DNA from: Schizochytrium sp. TIO01 | Lineage: Eukaryota; Sar; Bigyra; Thraustochytrida; Thraustochytriidae | Reading direction: 5' to 3' | Length of the DNA: 64,000 nt | NCBI GenBank assembly: GCA_004764695.1 | Contig: SMSO01000006.1 | Location: forward strand, 662,859-726,858 | Part shown: one piece after another, positions 19,978 to 30,518 of the stretch | Layout of the letters: each line of letters begins with the position of its first letter | How positions within the stretch are numbered: the stretch's first letter is position 1 | Notes under the pieces: model-generated | The model's input: only the letters and a program-made list of their open reading frames with translations | What the model was told of the DNA's origin: nothing | Database searches by the model: none | Program-made: the position numbers and the translations under genes

Positions 19978-20505
19978 TTACTCTACCTTCTTCGCCATTT
20001 CACCAGGCTGCTCGAAATATGTTTGATAAACAAGAGCCGCAACCACAACCGTCCCGGTACACGCTGCGAAAAGTACGAAAACCGTAATAAAAAGGGGCAC
20101 TGCGAATGCCGAAATCATGAGCATGATGCCTACTACGCCTGAGAGCACTAAAAGAGCACTTTCAAGCACTGTCAAAAGCACAAGCCAAGAAAGCAAAGCT
20201 ACTGCCGCAGATATGCTAAAAACGCAGATCTGCGTGACTTTTCGCAACCGGGCATCCTTTTGAGATGCACTCCAAGCTTGTCCGAATAGTTCTTTCGCGA
20301 TAGCCAGAAACTTTCCACGGTCTGACCATAAACGGGCTAGAGTTTCAACAAAACCAACTTGTGGGTTTCTTGCCTGTTTCGAGTTTCGTGCATGGGAATG
20401 GACGATTTCCGCTCGGCGGAAGTCAAAGTTCTCTGCTGCAAAGGAGATCGGCAGGCCGTTAAGCCTTGGAGTAGGTTCCTGGTGCGTTGTTGCGTCGCCC
20501 TCCAT
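19978..20505 (-). CDS. Small multi-pass membrane protein, unknown function
   Basis: A 175-aa protein from an ATG in context GACGATGGAGG. Residues 1-85 are polar and include a short amphipathic stretch (PQVGFVETLARLWSD). Residues about 88-160 are almost continuously hydrophobic, enough for two long hairpin segments or three to four membrane helices with very short loops. The tail ends EMAKKVE, lysine-rich but without a canonical KKxx motif. I do not recognise the family. The hairpin layout recalls ER or lipid-droplet shaping proteins, but no diagnostic residue supports that. Confidence 0.6.
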   Translation of the reverse strand: MEGDATTHQEPTPRLNGLPISFAAENFDFRRAEIVHSHARNSKQARNPQVGFVETLARLWSDRGKFLAIAKELFGQAWSASQKDARLRKVTQICVFSISAAVALLSWLVLLTVLESALLVLSGVVGIMLMISAFAVPLFITVFVLFAACTGTVVVAALVYQTYFEQPGEMAKKVE

Positions 20506-22155
20506 CGTCGGCTTCGGTGGAGGAGACCTTGATGAATATGCGAATCACGAAACGGCGCTCTGATCTTCGTTACTAGCTAGTACAGATCATCATTTTTTGG
20601 TCCTGTTTCATTCTTTTTGTTTTTGTTTTACGCAAGAACAGTATTATACTCCAATTAATTTCGCCAGGGCAGGGCTATAACTGTAGGTAGGCAGGTAGTA
20701 GGTAGGTAGGGATTCATTCTTTCATGCACCAAGCCAATTCGTCACCTCTGAGCCATCATGACTTTAATCTTAGAGGTGGAAATGGCACGGATAAAACCTG
20801 GAAATGAGATCAACTGACGCAGGCCTATGGAGTGAAGGAGCTTCTGCTTTGGGCCTATATTTCATCCACGCCTTGGTCCAAGTCTCCCTCCCATATATGC
20901 TTCCAATCTACGAGCCAATCCTCCCATCGGCACACTTCGCAGACACGATTATTACTAAGTTTAATGAATAACTCGTTAGTTCTTTTGTGAAGAACTGCCT
21001 TTACCCGGGTTCGTGCTGCTCTGGTTTCCTGCTATGTGCGCAGGCACCTGCCCTGAAGCATGGTGACGAAGTTGAAGGAATGCATTTCCATCATCCAAGA
21101 CTCGGGATCCCCTCCTGAAGCTGCTTGTGGCACCCAGTAGTATTTGTTTGTACGTGCGAACGAGATGCGTAGAGTTAGTTGTTGGCGCCAAGAAAATAGC
21201 TTTTAACGCAAGCAAGCAATGCCTATTACTTGCGAGCGAGTGCCCTGATCGCATTGTCGGTGTTTCTGGCACTTTCTCCCGTGAGAGGAAGAGCCACGGG
21301 TGCCTTTGGTTGGGGCTTGAAGGGTAGGTATCTCGGCAAAAAACATTAGTGCGCCAGCCAGATAAGGCGACCGGAAGAATCCAAGAACTTGCGGTGATCT
21401 ACCTCTTGCGCTTGGATCTCGCACAAGAACTCCCAAAAGCGTCGGTCGTTCGTTTCGAAAGCACGACTGGCAGCACTTTAATTTATCCGCAAGGCAATTC
21501 CCAAATCTGGAAAACAAGACTCCACTCGGATCCAACTTAGGCCAGCTAGCTACGAGGCTTCGTTGAGACAGCACCTCGTCCGTATGGACCTTGGACCCTG
21601 CAACATCTAGGTCGACGCTGGAGCTGAGCGAGCTGGTATTTCTTTTCACTGGCGTATCTCAGGATCCGAGTTACCTGTTCTAATTGAATTGGCATTGTGC
21701 TTCAGAATCCATACGTTGACTTTCCTCAGTACCGATTCTACTCGGCGCAGAAGCAGGCCACAATAGAATAAATATAAACAGCGCGAGGCGTATTGACTAA
21801 CACGCCTTGGCAGCTTCGCCCATCGTATTGCTGAGCGTTCGCAGCTATTGCAAAGACCTTTGTATCGCAAAGGCTCCCGTCGCTGTGGGAAACGGTGTTA
21901 AAAACTGTAATTCCGCTCAGCACCACACATAACAAAATCAGTACAAGGTATTAAGTAGAAGTCGGACTCTAAAAAACGAAGCGGGGACAGCAGAGCGCGA
22001 ACTGAGGCACGCACAGCATATCGCTGCGTAGCAAGAACGTGGTTTTGGAGTAGCACTGCAAGAGAAGAAAAACTAAAGGCCATCGCTGTAAGAGGGTAGT
22101 AGAGGTACTGGAGAGACGCAGCTAAAGGCGGAGTATTCTGTCTAAGTCCACAGAG
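20506..22155. other. Divergent spacer between membrane-protein and MFS genes
   Basis: About 1.65 kb without a supportable gene. A GTAGGTAGGTAG-type tract lies at 20686-20710. Minus ORFs at 21203-21649 and 21898-22296 have no recognisable domain and lack consistent support; the latter overlaps the MFS start. Confidence 0.45.
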
Positions 22156-23610
22156 ATGGAGGAAGAAGGTGATAAAGTGCGGCAAGTTGATGGCATTGCC
22201 GAAGAGCCACAAATGAAGCATGTGCCAGCGTTTCGACGCAATGTACTTCTTCTTTCGGCTGCATGGTGTTTCGGAGCAGCAGCAGCTTTTATGCAACTAA
22301 GTTCAACAACTCTTGCAGTCGCCGGGTTGTATGACTCATCTGTTGCCACAATTCCGGTTGGCATACTCATGGCATCCGCTGCGTTTGGAGCAGCATGTGT
22401 GCCAATACTTACGTCCAAATATGGTAAATTGCCCATTTATGTGATTCTCAACTTATTTGGACTGGCAGCTGCCGTGGCAGAATTAGCAGTCGTCATTGTA
22501 GTTGGGAAGCGCACAGATGCAAATGGAGACGAGGTCGCGGTGGAAGACGGAAAGCTAGCTTTTCTTGTGATTGCCATTTGTTCAGTGCCACAGGGTTTTG
22601 CATATGCAGCGGCCAATAACTTTCGTCTCATCTCAATGGAGTACGCTGTTCGTCCAGAGCAGATCCCCATTGCTGTTTCAATGACAATGGCGGGAGGAAT
22701 CCTTTCGGCAGCAGTTGGGCCAACGTTGGCAATCGCAACAAAAGATTTAGGTTCCTATGAGTTTGCCGGCTCATATCTGCATTTGACAATAATCTATTGT
22801 CTCCTGCTTTTGATACTTCCCAACATCGAGTATATCAACCACTTTCAAGACAGAGCCAAGGCTGCTGCAGCGATGCAAAAAGGAGCACTAGATGACGAAC
22901 CTGCGCCTCGGTCATTCTTACAGCTTGCCTTACAAGGTGACTTCATCATTGCCAACTTTGTACAGGTCATTTCTTTCACAACAATGGGAGGCCTCATGAG
23001 TGCCACACCAGTCTCGATGCAGTCCCATGGGTTCGAGTATTCTCTCTCCACCACTACAATTGTTGTGCATCTTATGGGCATGTACCTTCCTTCATTTTGG
23101 ACAGGAAAAGTTGTTGCGCGCTTTGGAAATGTTCCCATTATGTTGCTTGGCCTTGGAGTTCTCGCTTTTGGTGCCTTTCTGTTGCTTTCGGGTGCATATC
23201 TACCTGTGTATATTATTTCTCTTTTCCTCATTGGGGTAGGCTGGAACTTGGCCTTTATTGCGTCAACCTCCCGAATCGGGCTTTTAGCAACACCTGCCGA
23301 GAAACATCGCCTACATGCACTCAATGATCCTCCGGTACTGGCTTCGCTCGGTGTGTCGTTTATTATTTCAAGTCCATTGTCCACGGCCCTAGGCTGGAAT
23401 TTTTATGCAATATTCAATGGCCTTATAGTCGTTGTTGCAATAGTGATTGTGATGATACGTGAATATATTTTCCGGCCTAAAACAAAACCCCAAGACCCTT
23501 CGATCCCTACCAATGTATCTCGAGAGGAACCTCCCCTTGACCAGCCAACAGCACCTGCAATCGATCCGCTCTCAGAGCCTGCCGAACGTCAACAAGTTGG
23601 AATCGTGTAA
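22156..23610 (+). CDS. Major facilitator superfamily transporter, bacterial type
   Basis: A 484-aa integral membrane protein with about twelve hydrophobic segments from residue 28 to about 435, split by a longer polar loop near 230-255. Cytosolic-type tails lie at both ends (the last 50 residues are Pro/Glu-rich). The segment GVGWNLAFIASTSRIGLLATPAEKHRLHALND, followed by a glycine/serine helix, matches a block I know from bacterial MFS proteins rather than typical eukaryotic sugar or monocarboxylate porters. Substrate cannot be told from sequence. No targeting signal is obvious; plasma membrane is the default guess. The bacterial likeness raises the possibility of gene transfer. Confidence 0.8.
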   Translation: MEEEGDKVRQVDGIAEEPQMKHVPAFRRNVLLLSAAWCFGAAAAFMQLSSTTLAVAGLYDSSVATIPVGILMASAAFGAACVPILTSKYGKLPIYVILNLFGLAAAVAELAVVIVVGKRTDANGDEVAVEDGKLAFLVIAICSVPQGFAYAAANNFRLISMEYAVRPEQIPIAVSMTMAGGILSAAVGPTLAIATKDLGSYEFAGSYLHLTIIYCLLLLILPNIEYINHFQDRAKAAAAMQKGALDDEPAPRSFLQLALQGDFIIANFVQVISFTTMGGLMSATPVSMQSHGFEYSLSTTTIVVHLMGMYLPSFWTGKVVARFGNVPIMLLGLGVLAFGAFLLLSGAYLPVYIISLFLIGVGWNLAFIASTSRIGLLATPAEKHRLHALNDPPVLASLGVSFIISSPLSTALGWNFYAIFNGLIVVVAIVIVMIREYIFRPKTKPQDPSIPTNVSREEPPLDQPTAPAIDPLSEPAERQQVGIV

Positions 23611-25306
23611 ATCAGAACATGGCACAGAGTTCAATGCAGAAGGACGCGTCTCTCATTGCAAGATACAGCAAAGATCATCATAACCTTCATTCGAAACCTA
23701 GATTCATGTACAAGCAACGACTGTGCCGACCATTTATTTTTATATGGCGTTCTACTAAACTATATTTGGAAAATTAAATTTGGATATCACTGGTTGACAC
23801 TCCCTCGCGAAACATTTGAAGTTTGTGCCAAACAGTTCAAGGAGTATCGATGAAGAATGTGTAAAAACTTCTGTAGGATAATTAATTTATTTTTGGAGAG
23901 CAGTTTAGTTTGCACGTGCCAACAATTATGCTATAAGGGCCCTTAATGTATAGGTGCTACATTTTATACTTATAGTTTCAATGTTTCGTTTTTTAATTTT
24001 AAAAGAAGAGCAAAGGGAAACAAATAGAAGTGTAAGCGTTGCGCAGCTCTTTGTCCGCCCAAGAATGTGCATGATGCATATAATATTGCGTGGCGAGAGT
24101 TGTGGCAATAGACAAACCAGCGTCCTCCCATCGACTTAGCTGTTACAATTATAAGAAGTACCTGGAACTTGGAAGTAAGGGTACGATGGTATGAGAGAGT
24201 GATGGAATGTCTGCGATGATAAAATCTTGCTTGATGTACTGCGCTATATGAAATACTAAAAGTTTTCATTTGAGTTTCTACACAAGCTTTTATAGGACTA
24301 ATGTCTCTCCTAATGGGGGGGTGTGCCAGCCAGTGTGGTCCTCTCTAGAGAATGAACTTTATGAAATTCAGAAATTCAAGCACTAGAAGTGGGTGTACCT
24401 ACTATCTCGCTTCAGTACACAACTTTTTATTGATCAAGACTAGTACCTAGGCACGACCTACCTACCTACTTTTCATCTCCCCACAATGCTTGCGCATTTT
24501 ATTTCAGATCGCTTACTTATAGTATTACTTATATATTACTATAGTAGTCTATGTGATTCTATTGAAGGTACCAAGTTGAATAAAACATGCACGAGCCGGA
24601 TTCGATACACTCATTTCCCTCGTTTCCTTATTTAGCCACGCTTTTGCAAAAAGGCAAATTCATGTGTACTAAGAACCAAAAGTGAGTAAACGCTAAACTT
24701 GTCTCGTGGTTTCTGTGTCAGACATACAAACAAACCTATCGACCCGAAACTGGACGTCGAGTAGAAGCAAGAAGCCAATTTTATTGCGCAAAGAAAGTGT
24801 TCACACCGCGCATGTGTGGCTTTATAGTAAAAAGGGTAAAAGGTTGATGGGTAAAAAACGAATGAACTTCAAGCTCTCGATACTCTGACCCGAAGGTGCC
24901 AAGGCTTGGCTAACTGAAAACTATGATGCACATGCCATCTCTTTAGCGAACGATGAAGCTGTCTACATCCCCCATGAATGCGTCATTTCGTATTAGGTTT
25001 TTCCAGCTGATTTGTTGCTACTGATCTACCTACCAACCACTGTCACTCGGATCTCATCGCAACCTAAGTACTATTATGGACCATGAATACTTTTGATGCT
25101 TTGTTTCTCTGAAAATCATAAAGCAAATTATGTGCTGTGCCCTTCCAAAAGCTCCGGCCGACGCGACCAGGACAAATAATAGAAGCTAGTAACATATGTT
25201 TGTCTTTCTAAACACACAATTTCTCTACGGAAACCAAATCCCAAACGTGCTGTGTTGCGTTGACTGCAAAGAGGGGGGCTGTTTTGTCTCTTCTAAGAAA
25301 ATAAAA
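23611..25306. other. Spacer upstream of the RND gene
   Basis: About 1.7 kb holding the 3' end of the MFS gene and the promoter of the RND gene. It includes a G7 run near 24316 and a CTAC-repeat stretch near 24463. An in-frame ATG at 25196 would add 37 residues to the RND protein; I treat it as leader. Confidence 0.45.
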
Positions 25307-28300
25307 ATGAGAGAGGCAAATAAGGCCGTTCGCGACGACGCGGAGCGTGGAGAAGAACGTCATGACGAGTATGAAGAGCTAATCATCTCCTATTCTGGAG
25401 AACTTCGTCGGATTGAAAAAGTTTCAAGATGTTGCGTGCAGCGTCCATTAGCAATATGCGGAGGAATCTGGGTTGTCATTGCCATTATGGGACTTGTTGC
25501 TATGGTTGCAGGTTGGGCAAACATCCAAGAAACTGCAACTGAAGACTGGATAGTGCCAAGTAGTCCTGTAAGCAAAAACTCAGATGCTCTTGAAGATGCC
25601 CGTGAGCAGCTTGACTCTGCAAACACCGAAAGCAATTTACCTGTTAGATCCGAAGATGTATGGTATGCACCATTTTCCTTCATTTATGAATGGGCAGATG
25701 ATAATAGGGAAGACGAAATTTTTACAAGTGCAAACCTTCGACGCATGTGTCAATTCCAAAGCATCATCACAGCAGATTCTGCATTTCCAAAGTTTTGCAA
25801 ACCAGAAGGCGAACCAAATGGAACCAACACGATCTGTGCAGACCAGGCATATGATATTGTTTCGAAAATCTACCCAACCTTTGAGGAGCAGAAAACTTGC
25901 CCAGAACTTACTAGCGCAGAGTTTACGTCTCGGTTCCTTTCGCTTGCCGCGAATCCAGAAGACCTCTACTTTTTCTTGGAACGTCGAATCTCCAGTGCTT
26001 CTGACGTGAGATTGAAGACCAGATCTCAGCTCTCACTTTATGGTCCTCTTGGTTCTGACACAACAGGTGGCAAGCGTTATGCAGCAACGTCGGATGAGGA
26101 CACTGACGAACAGGGCCAACTCTATAAGAGTTTTACGTTTGATATGGAGAAGAAGATTTTTGCAGAGTGGGGAATGTCCACAGTGATTCCATTTAACTCC
26201 GTGTATAACGTCCATGCGTTGAGTCTTGGAGATGGTCTTCAAGTGCGCTTTTACAATAACTTTCTTGTTACTGAAGAATTTCAGCGTCTAGTAAGCTGGG
26301 ATCAACTTCTCGTTGGCGGGTCTGTGTTTTTGGTAGGGGTAGCTATGATGTTACACTTGCGAAGTCTGTTTCTAACATGTATTGGTCTCTTTGCTATCCT
26401 AGCCAGTATTCCAGTTGCACTTTTCCTATACACGGGAATCTTGCAGATTCATTACTTTAGTAGTGTTCATGTCGTGACGTTTTTTCTCATTCTTGGGATC
26501 GGAGCCGATGACTTGTTTGTTTGGGTGGATGCGTTTATGCAAAGTGAGAGATATTGGCATGGTATCCGTGGGTATGGGTCAAAGCAAGAGGCAGCGAAGG
26601 CAAACATCTATGGCACGGGAGATCTCGATAGAGAGATTCTTGTAGCGCGACTGGTTTTCACCTATCAGCGTGCAGCTGGAGCTGTTTTTAACACAAGTAT
26701 CACAACTGCTGGTGCATTTCTTGCCACTGCAGTAAGCCCCATTGCGCCGATAGCTTCGTTTGGCATCTTTGCTGCTATTACCATTATGGTCAACTTTGTT
26801 TGGACGATTGCCATGTACCCTGCAGTTTGTATTCTTTTCGAAAGGTATTTCAAAGGACGTCCCTTTTGCTTTGGGTGGTTGCGAAAAGCACCAAAAGAAC
26901 TCAGCATTGTCGATAGCACCTCTCAGCCTGATAAAGCCGAAGGCATAGAGCGACGTCAAAATGAAGATGGCAAAGATATTCTGATTCTTCCCAAACCTGA
27001 ACATATGGAGAAATGGGAGGAGAAGGCTTTCTCTAAACTCTACGTACCTTTCATAAATACCAAAATACCACTCCAGGTTGGTTCTCGTATATTGCATCTA
27101 TTCCCTGTAGTTCTTATTTGTGTAATGGGTCTATTTGCGATGATTGTGTTCATGTGTACGCATGCAATCTTACTAGATACCCCCACTGAGCCAGACCAGA
27201 ACTTCCGTGCATCTCACATGTTTACTGGCTTTGCCAATGACTATAGCAAATGGTTTTTGGGAGGCAACGACTACATGACGGTGGAGGTGACATTCGGAAT
27301 CAAAGGAGTTGATCGCAGTGGCTTTAAGTTCTTAAATCCTCAAGGGTACCGTGGATCAGCTATCTTCGACGATAGCTTCGATTTAGCTTCACGTGCAAAC
27401 CAAGAATACATGATAGAAGTTTGTGAAAGCTTTGCTAATTTGAGCTGCACTCCGGTCGGTTCTACTCAGCCTTTAGAGGGCTGTGTTGCGGATGAGGCTC
27501 ATGTTGTAACGAGCGTGGATTGTACTCTAGCAAAATTCCATACATGGTATAATGAGACATATCCAAATAGCACAAGTGCGCTTGATCTGGGAGAGGAAAA
27601 TAAAATCTTATGGACAGATCGTCTTCAGGAGTGGGCACTTGCAACAGGAAATGATAATGACGTTGGAATTATCGATGGTGAACTCAAATTCATCGTCTTC
27701 AGCTATGACTCTTCACTCAAAGTCTTGCAGCCTGTCAACATTAAGCAGCCGGTGCTCGACTTGCTTGATGCGCATCTTGATGAAATTGTTGCCAATGCTC
27801 CTACGGGCCTCCAGTCTGCTTTTCAAACATGTTTTGACATGCTGTGGATTTACAGTGAGCTTGGTATTGTATCTGGCATGTTTCAAGGTCTCGCAATTAG
27901 TATTCCTATCGCTTATGTAGTTTTGCTCGTGGCAACGTCAAATCTAATTCTCTCAACGATTGCCATCGCTGGTATTGCAAGTATCGTGGTGACTGTGTTG
28001 GGTACAGCCCAGCTTCTAGGCTGGGCCCTTGGTGTCGCTGAAGCTATCGCTGCTGTCATGGTGGTTGGCCTTTCTGTAGACTATAGTACGCTTCATGGAA
28101 CGAGCTATGCACATGCAGCAAAGGAGGGGTTTACAACACGGCTTGAACGCTTCATATATTCGTCCATTATGCTTGGTCCTACGGTTCTTGCAGGAGCTCT
28201 CACAACCGGGGGTTCCGCGGCTGTTATGTTTGCTGGACAGCTCGCATTCTTCAATAAAATGGCTATCCTCTTGACATCTACGATTGGGTACAGTTTACTC

Positions 28301-28420
28301 ATTACTGAGTTCTTTGTCATGCCATTATTCCGAGTCATTGGTCCCCAGGGAACGCGTGGCAACTGGGTTCTATTTTGGAAGGCTCGCCACAACCAATGTT
28401 TAAGAAGGTCTTCAGCCTGA
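25307..28420 (+). CDS. Dispatched/Patched-like RND membrane protein with sterol-sensing domain
   Basis: A 1037-aa protein of the eukaryotic RND group (Patched, Dispatched, NPC1). A membrane helix lies at about 41-65 (LAICGGIWVVIAIMGLVAMV) and is followed by a large lumenal or extracellular region with cysteines. A five-helix sterol-sensing-like block (about 330-510) contains GIGADDLFVWVDAF with Asp401/Asp402. Then come a cytosolic linker, another single helix, a second Cys-rich outer domain, and a final helix block with GLSVDYSTLHGTSYAHA (Asp925). The two acidic GxxxD-type motifs, in the fourth and tenth helices, are those used for cation-driven transport in Dispatched and RND pumps, so active export of a lipid or lipid-modified cargo is inferred. 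The ATG at 25307 (context AAAAATGA) was preferred to 25196 because the intervening Cys-rich stretch looks like leader. Confidence 0.85.
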   Translation: MREANKAVRDDAERGEERHDEYEELIISYSGELRRIEKVSRCCVQRPLAICGGIWVVIAIMGLVAMVAGWANIQETATEDWIVPSSPVSKNSDALEDAREQLDSANTESNLPVRSEDVWYAPFSFIYEWADDNREDEIFTSANLRRMCQFQSIITADSAFPKFCKPEGEPNGTNTICADQAYDIVSKIYPTFEEQKTCPELTSAEFTSRFLSLAANPEDLYFFLERRISSASDVRLKTRSQLSLYGPLGSDTTGGKRYAATSDEDTDEQGQLYKSFTFDMEKKIFAEWGMSTVIPFNSVYNVHALSLGDGLQVRFYNNFLVTEEFQRLVSWDQLLVGGSVFLVGVAMMLHLRSLFLTCIGLFAILASIPVALFLYTGILQIHYFSSVHVVTFFLILGIGADDLFVWVDAFMQSERYWHGIRGYGSKQEAAKANIYGTGDLDREILVARLVFTYQRAAGAVFNTSITTAGAFLATAVSPIAPIASFGIFAAITIMVNFVWTIAMYPAVCILFERYFKGRPFCFGWLRKAPKELSIVDSTSQPDKAEGIERRQNEDGKDILILPKPEHMEKWEEKAFSKLYVPFINTKIPLQVGSRILHLFPVVLICVMGLFAMIVFMCTHAILLDTPTEPDQNFRASHMFTGFANDYSKWFLGGNDYMTVEVTFGIKGVDRSGFKFLNPQGYRGSAIFDDSFDLASRANQEYMIEVCESFANLSCTPVGSTQPLEGCVADEAHVVTSVDCTLAKFHTWYNETYPNSTSALDLGEENKILWTDRLQEWALATGNDNDVGIIDGELKFIVFSYDSSLKVLQPVNIKQPVLDLLDAHLDEIVANAPTGLQSAFQTCFDMLWIYSELGIVSGMFQGLAISIPIAYVVLLVATSNLILSTIAIAGIASIVVTVLGTAQLLGWALGVAEAIAAVMVVGLSVDYSTLHGTSYAHAAKEGFTTRLERFIYSSIMLGPTVLAGALTTGGSAAVMFAGQLAFFNKMAILLTSTIGYSLLITEFFVMPLFRVIGPQGTRGNWVLFWKARHNQCLRRSSA

Positions 28421-28976
28421 AAAAGGACCGGGCTAGCAGATTGAGCATAGAAAAGCTCAGTATTTCGATTAAAACAAAAAATGATTTTCCTGATTTGTAT
28501 ATTATTTCTTTCGCTCTTTGAACTTCATCTGGAGTTTAGTGTGACACGCAGACAACATGCAACAAGCAAGCGATTAAGTTAGTGTTGACCTCAGAGAGAC
28601 CATGAGCTTCCGGGGAATGATGCCTTCTATAGCAGCAGCCCCCCCCAGTCAGGATCTTTTCTTTATGCAAGTGTTTGCGTAACGCAATTTGTCTTTGTTC
28701 CTGTTGTCTCCCTTTTTAATCTTTAATTTTAATTTTTTTTCAACTAGCCCTGTCACAGTGGTCAAACGGCTATTTTCTTTTACAGTAACTTGACATTCTC
28801 TCCAAAGGCCCCTTAGCTAGAAGTGGCCAAGCCCAAGCGCAGTCCAGAGAACTGCAGTCTCAGCCCAGGAGTTTGCCCGTGAGGGCAGCACATACTTTCT
28901 TTGGTTTCACCAGCTTTTATCCTAAACCCGAAGGGAACACGAGCAGCTGAGGTTGTTGATTTGCTCACTTCGAACA
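28421..28976. other. Spacer between RND and KATNAL2 genes
   Basis: Both genes read rightward. A C-run (about nine Cs near 28640) and T-rich stretches at 28710-28742 are the only marked features. Confidence 0.5.
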
Positions 28977-30518
28977 ATGTCGAGCACTCTAAGGGCCTTG
29001 AAGGCTAAGAGCGCCTCGCAAGCAATTCAAGAGAAGCGACAGCTTGACCGACGCCGTGAGCTGCTATGCCTGACTCACCAGTTTCTGCTCGATCAGGGAT
29101 TTATTACAGCAGCAGAGCAACTTCAGGCGGATGCTGGAATTTCATTGAGTAAGTTCGAAGTTGCTGATAATATTGATCTACCGATTGTCTTTCAGCACTT
29201 TTTAGAGTACTACGAGATGCGCTTTGGGAAGCTACCAAAAATCATGCGTAAACTTGACGCCACTGAGGCACAAGCAAAGAAGTTGGCTCTTCGTGGTGGA
29301 GGCAATAGTCTGCCAACACAGGCCCCAATAAGTAACAACCATATTTCAAAGCGCCCCTCGGCCCATCTTGGTCCAACAACAAAAATAGAGAAAACAAGTT
29401 CTAGTGGTAGCAAGACCTTGAACCACTCAAATCCAGAGTCTGAGGCTGTTACCTCCAACAGCAGAGAAGAGATTTCAGTGTCAGGTCACGCCGTTCACCA
29501 AGAGGGTGGAAATCAAGCCTTGGAGGTTTGTGGCGTCGAAGAGAAATCCTCACCTGCTGATCGATTGTTAAAGCCATTGTCACAATTTTTGCACGGATCA
29601 ACAAGTGACACTCGGGAACTAGCATTGACTATTTCGCGAGACATTTTTACAGAAAACCCCCAAGTACGCTGGGAGGATGTTGTTGGACTGGAAGACGCAA
29701 AAAGGCTATTACAAGAGGCTGTGGTGATGCCTGCTCGTTTTCCAGAACTCTTTCAAGGAGGCCTTGTTTCACCTTGGAAAGGCGTACTACTTTTTGGTCC
29801 CCCAGGAACTGGCAAAACGATGCTTGCCAAAGCAGTTGCTACGGAATGCCGGACTACATTCTTCAACATATCCGCGTCGTCAATTGTCAGTAGGTATCGT
29901 GGGGATTCAGAAAAGCTTATTCGCATCTTGTTTGACCTGGCAAGGTACCATGCTCCAAGTACCATCTTTCTAGATGAGATTGATTCGATCATGGGTCAAC
30001 GTGGAGGCAGTGGTGGTAGTGGCGGAGGGGAGCATGAGGCAAGTAGACGTATGAAAACGGAACTTTTAATTCAAATGGATGGTCTGGCTCGTGCAGAAGA
30101 TGCCGGCATATTTGTTTTGGCAGCAAGTAATTTGCCCTGGGAATTAGATCACGCGCTTTTGCGACGTCTGGAAAAACGTGTCCGCGTCCGCCTTCCATGC
30201 GCAGCTGGCAGACAGAGTATCCTCGAGAAACTTCTTCCACCAGACCATCGCACAAAGAATATTGACTATGCTATACTTGCGGAGAAAACAGAAGGTTACT
30301 CGTGTGCGGACATTACGTTATTGTGCAAGGAAGCAGCAATGTACCCAATTCGTCGTGCTATGACAAATCTTAGCCTGACTTCAGCTCAAGGTGGGCCACA
30401 AGTCGGACCTGTTCTTCAGGATGACGCCTTAGCAGCATTACAAGCTACGCGACCTTCTGCTCATGCAACTTCGGAGCAAGCATACGAGCGTTGGCACGAT
30501 AATCATGGGTCAAGCTGA
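28977..30518 (+). CDS. KATNAL2: Katanin p60 subunit A-like 2 (LisH + AAA ATPase)
   Basis: A 513-aa protein; the start is the ATG at 28977 (the frame upstream opens only at TTG). A LisH-type helical domain lies at about 26-58, followed by FEVADNIDL and a conserved FxKxPKI-like block, the layout specific to KATNAL2 rather than katanin p60 or KATNAL1. After a Ser/Asn-rich linker the AAA domain begins near 228 (VRWEDVVGLEDAKRLL): Walker A GPPGTGKT at 274-281 (Lys280), Walker B FLDEID with Asp333-Glu334, then sensor ASNLPWELDHALLRRLEKR. Katanin-like proteins form hexamers that sever or remodel microtubules; KATNAL2 is linked to centrioles, cilia and cytokinesis. A gly/ser-rich insert (GGSGGSGGG) after Walker B is unusual. 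Its presence suggests an organism with flagellated stages (inference). Confidence 0.93.
   Translation: MSSTLRALKAKSASQAIQEKRQLDRRRELLCLTHQFLLDQGFITAAEQLQADAGISLSKFEVADNIDLPIVFQHFLEYYEMRFGKLPKIMRKLDATEAQAKKLALRGGGNSLPTQAPISNNHISKRPSAHLGPTTKIEKTSSSGSKTLNHSNPESEAVTSNSREEISVSGHAVHQEGGNQALEVCGVEEKSSPADRLLKPLSQFLHGSTSDTRELALTISRDIFTENPQVRWEDVVGLEDAKRLLQEAVVMPARFPELFQGGLVSPWKGVLLFGPPGTGKTMLAKAVATECRTTFFNISASSIVSRYRGDSEKLIRILFDLARYHAPSTIFLDEIDSIMGQRGGSGGSGGGEHEASRRMKTELLIQMDGLARAEDAGIFVLAASNLPWELDHALLRRLEKRVRVRLPCAAGRQSILEKLLPPDHRTKNIDYAILAEKTEGYSCADITLLCKEAAMYPIRRAMTNLSLTSAQGGPQVGPVLQDDALAALQATRPSAHATSEQAYERWHDNHGSS

Noticed and set aside
20686-24475. GTAG/CTAC tracts as interstitial telomere repeats
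   Set aside because: GTAGGTAG is not a known telomere unit and the tracts are short and scattered.
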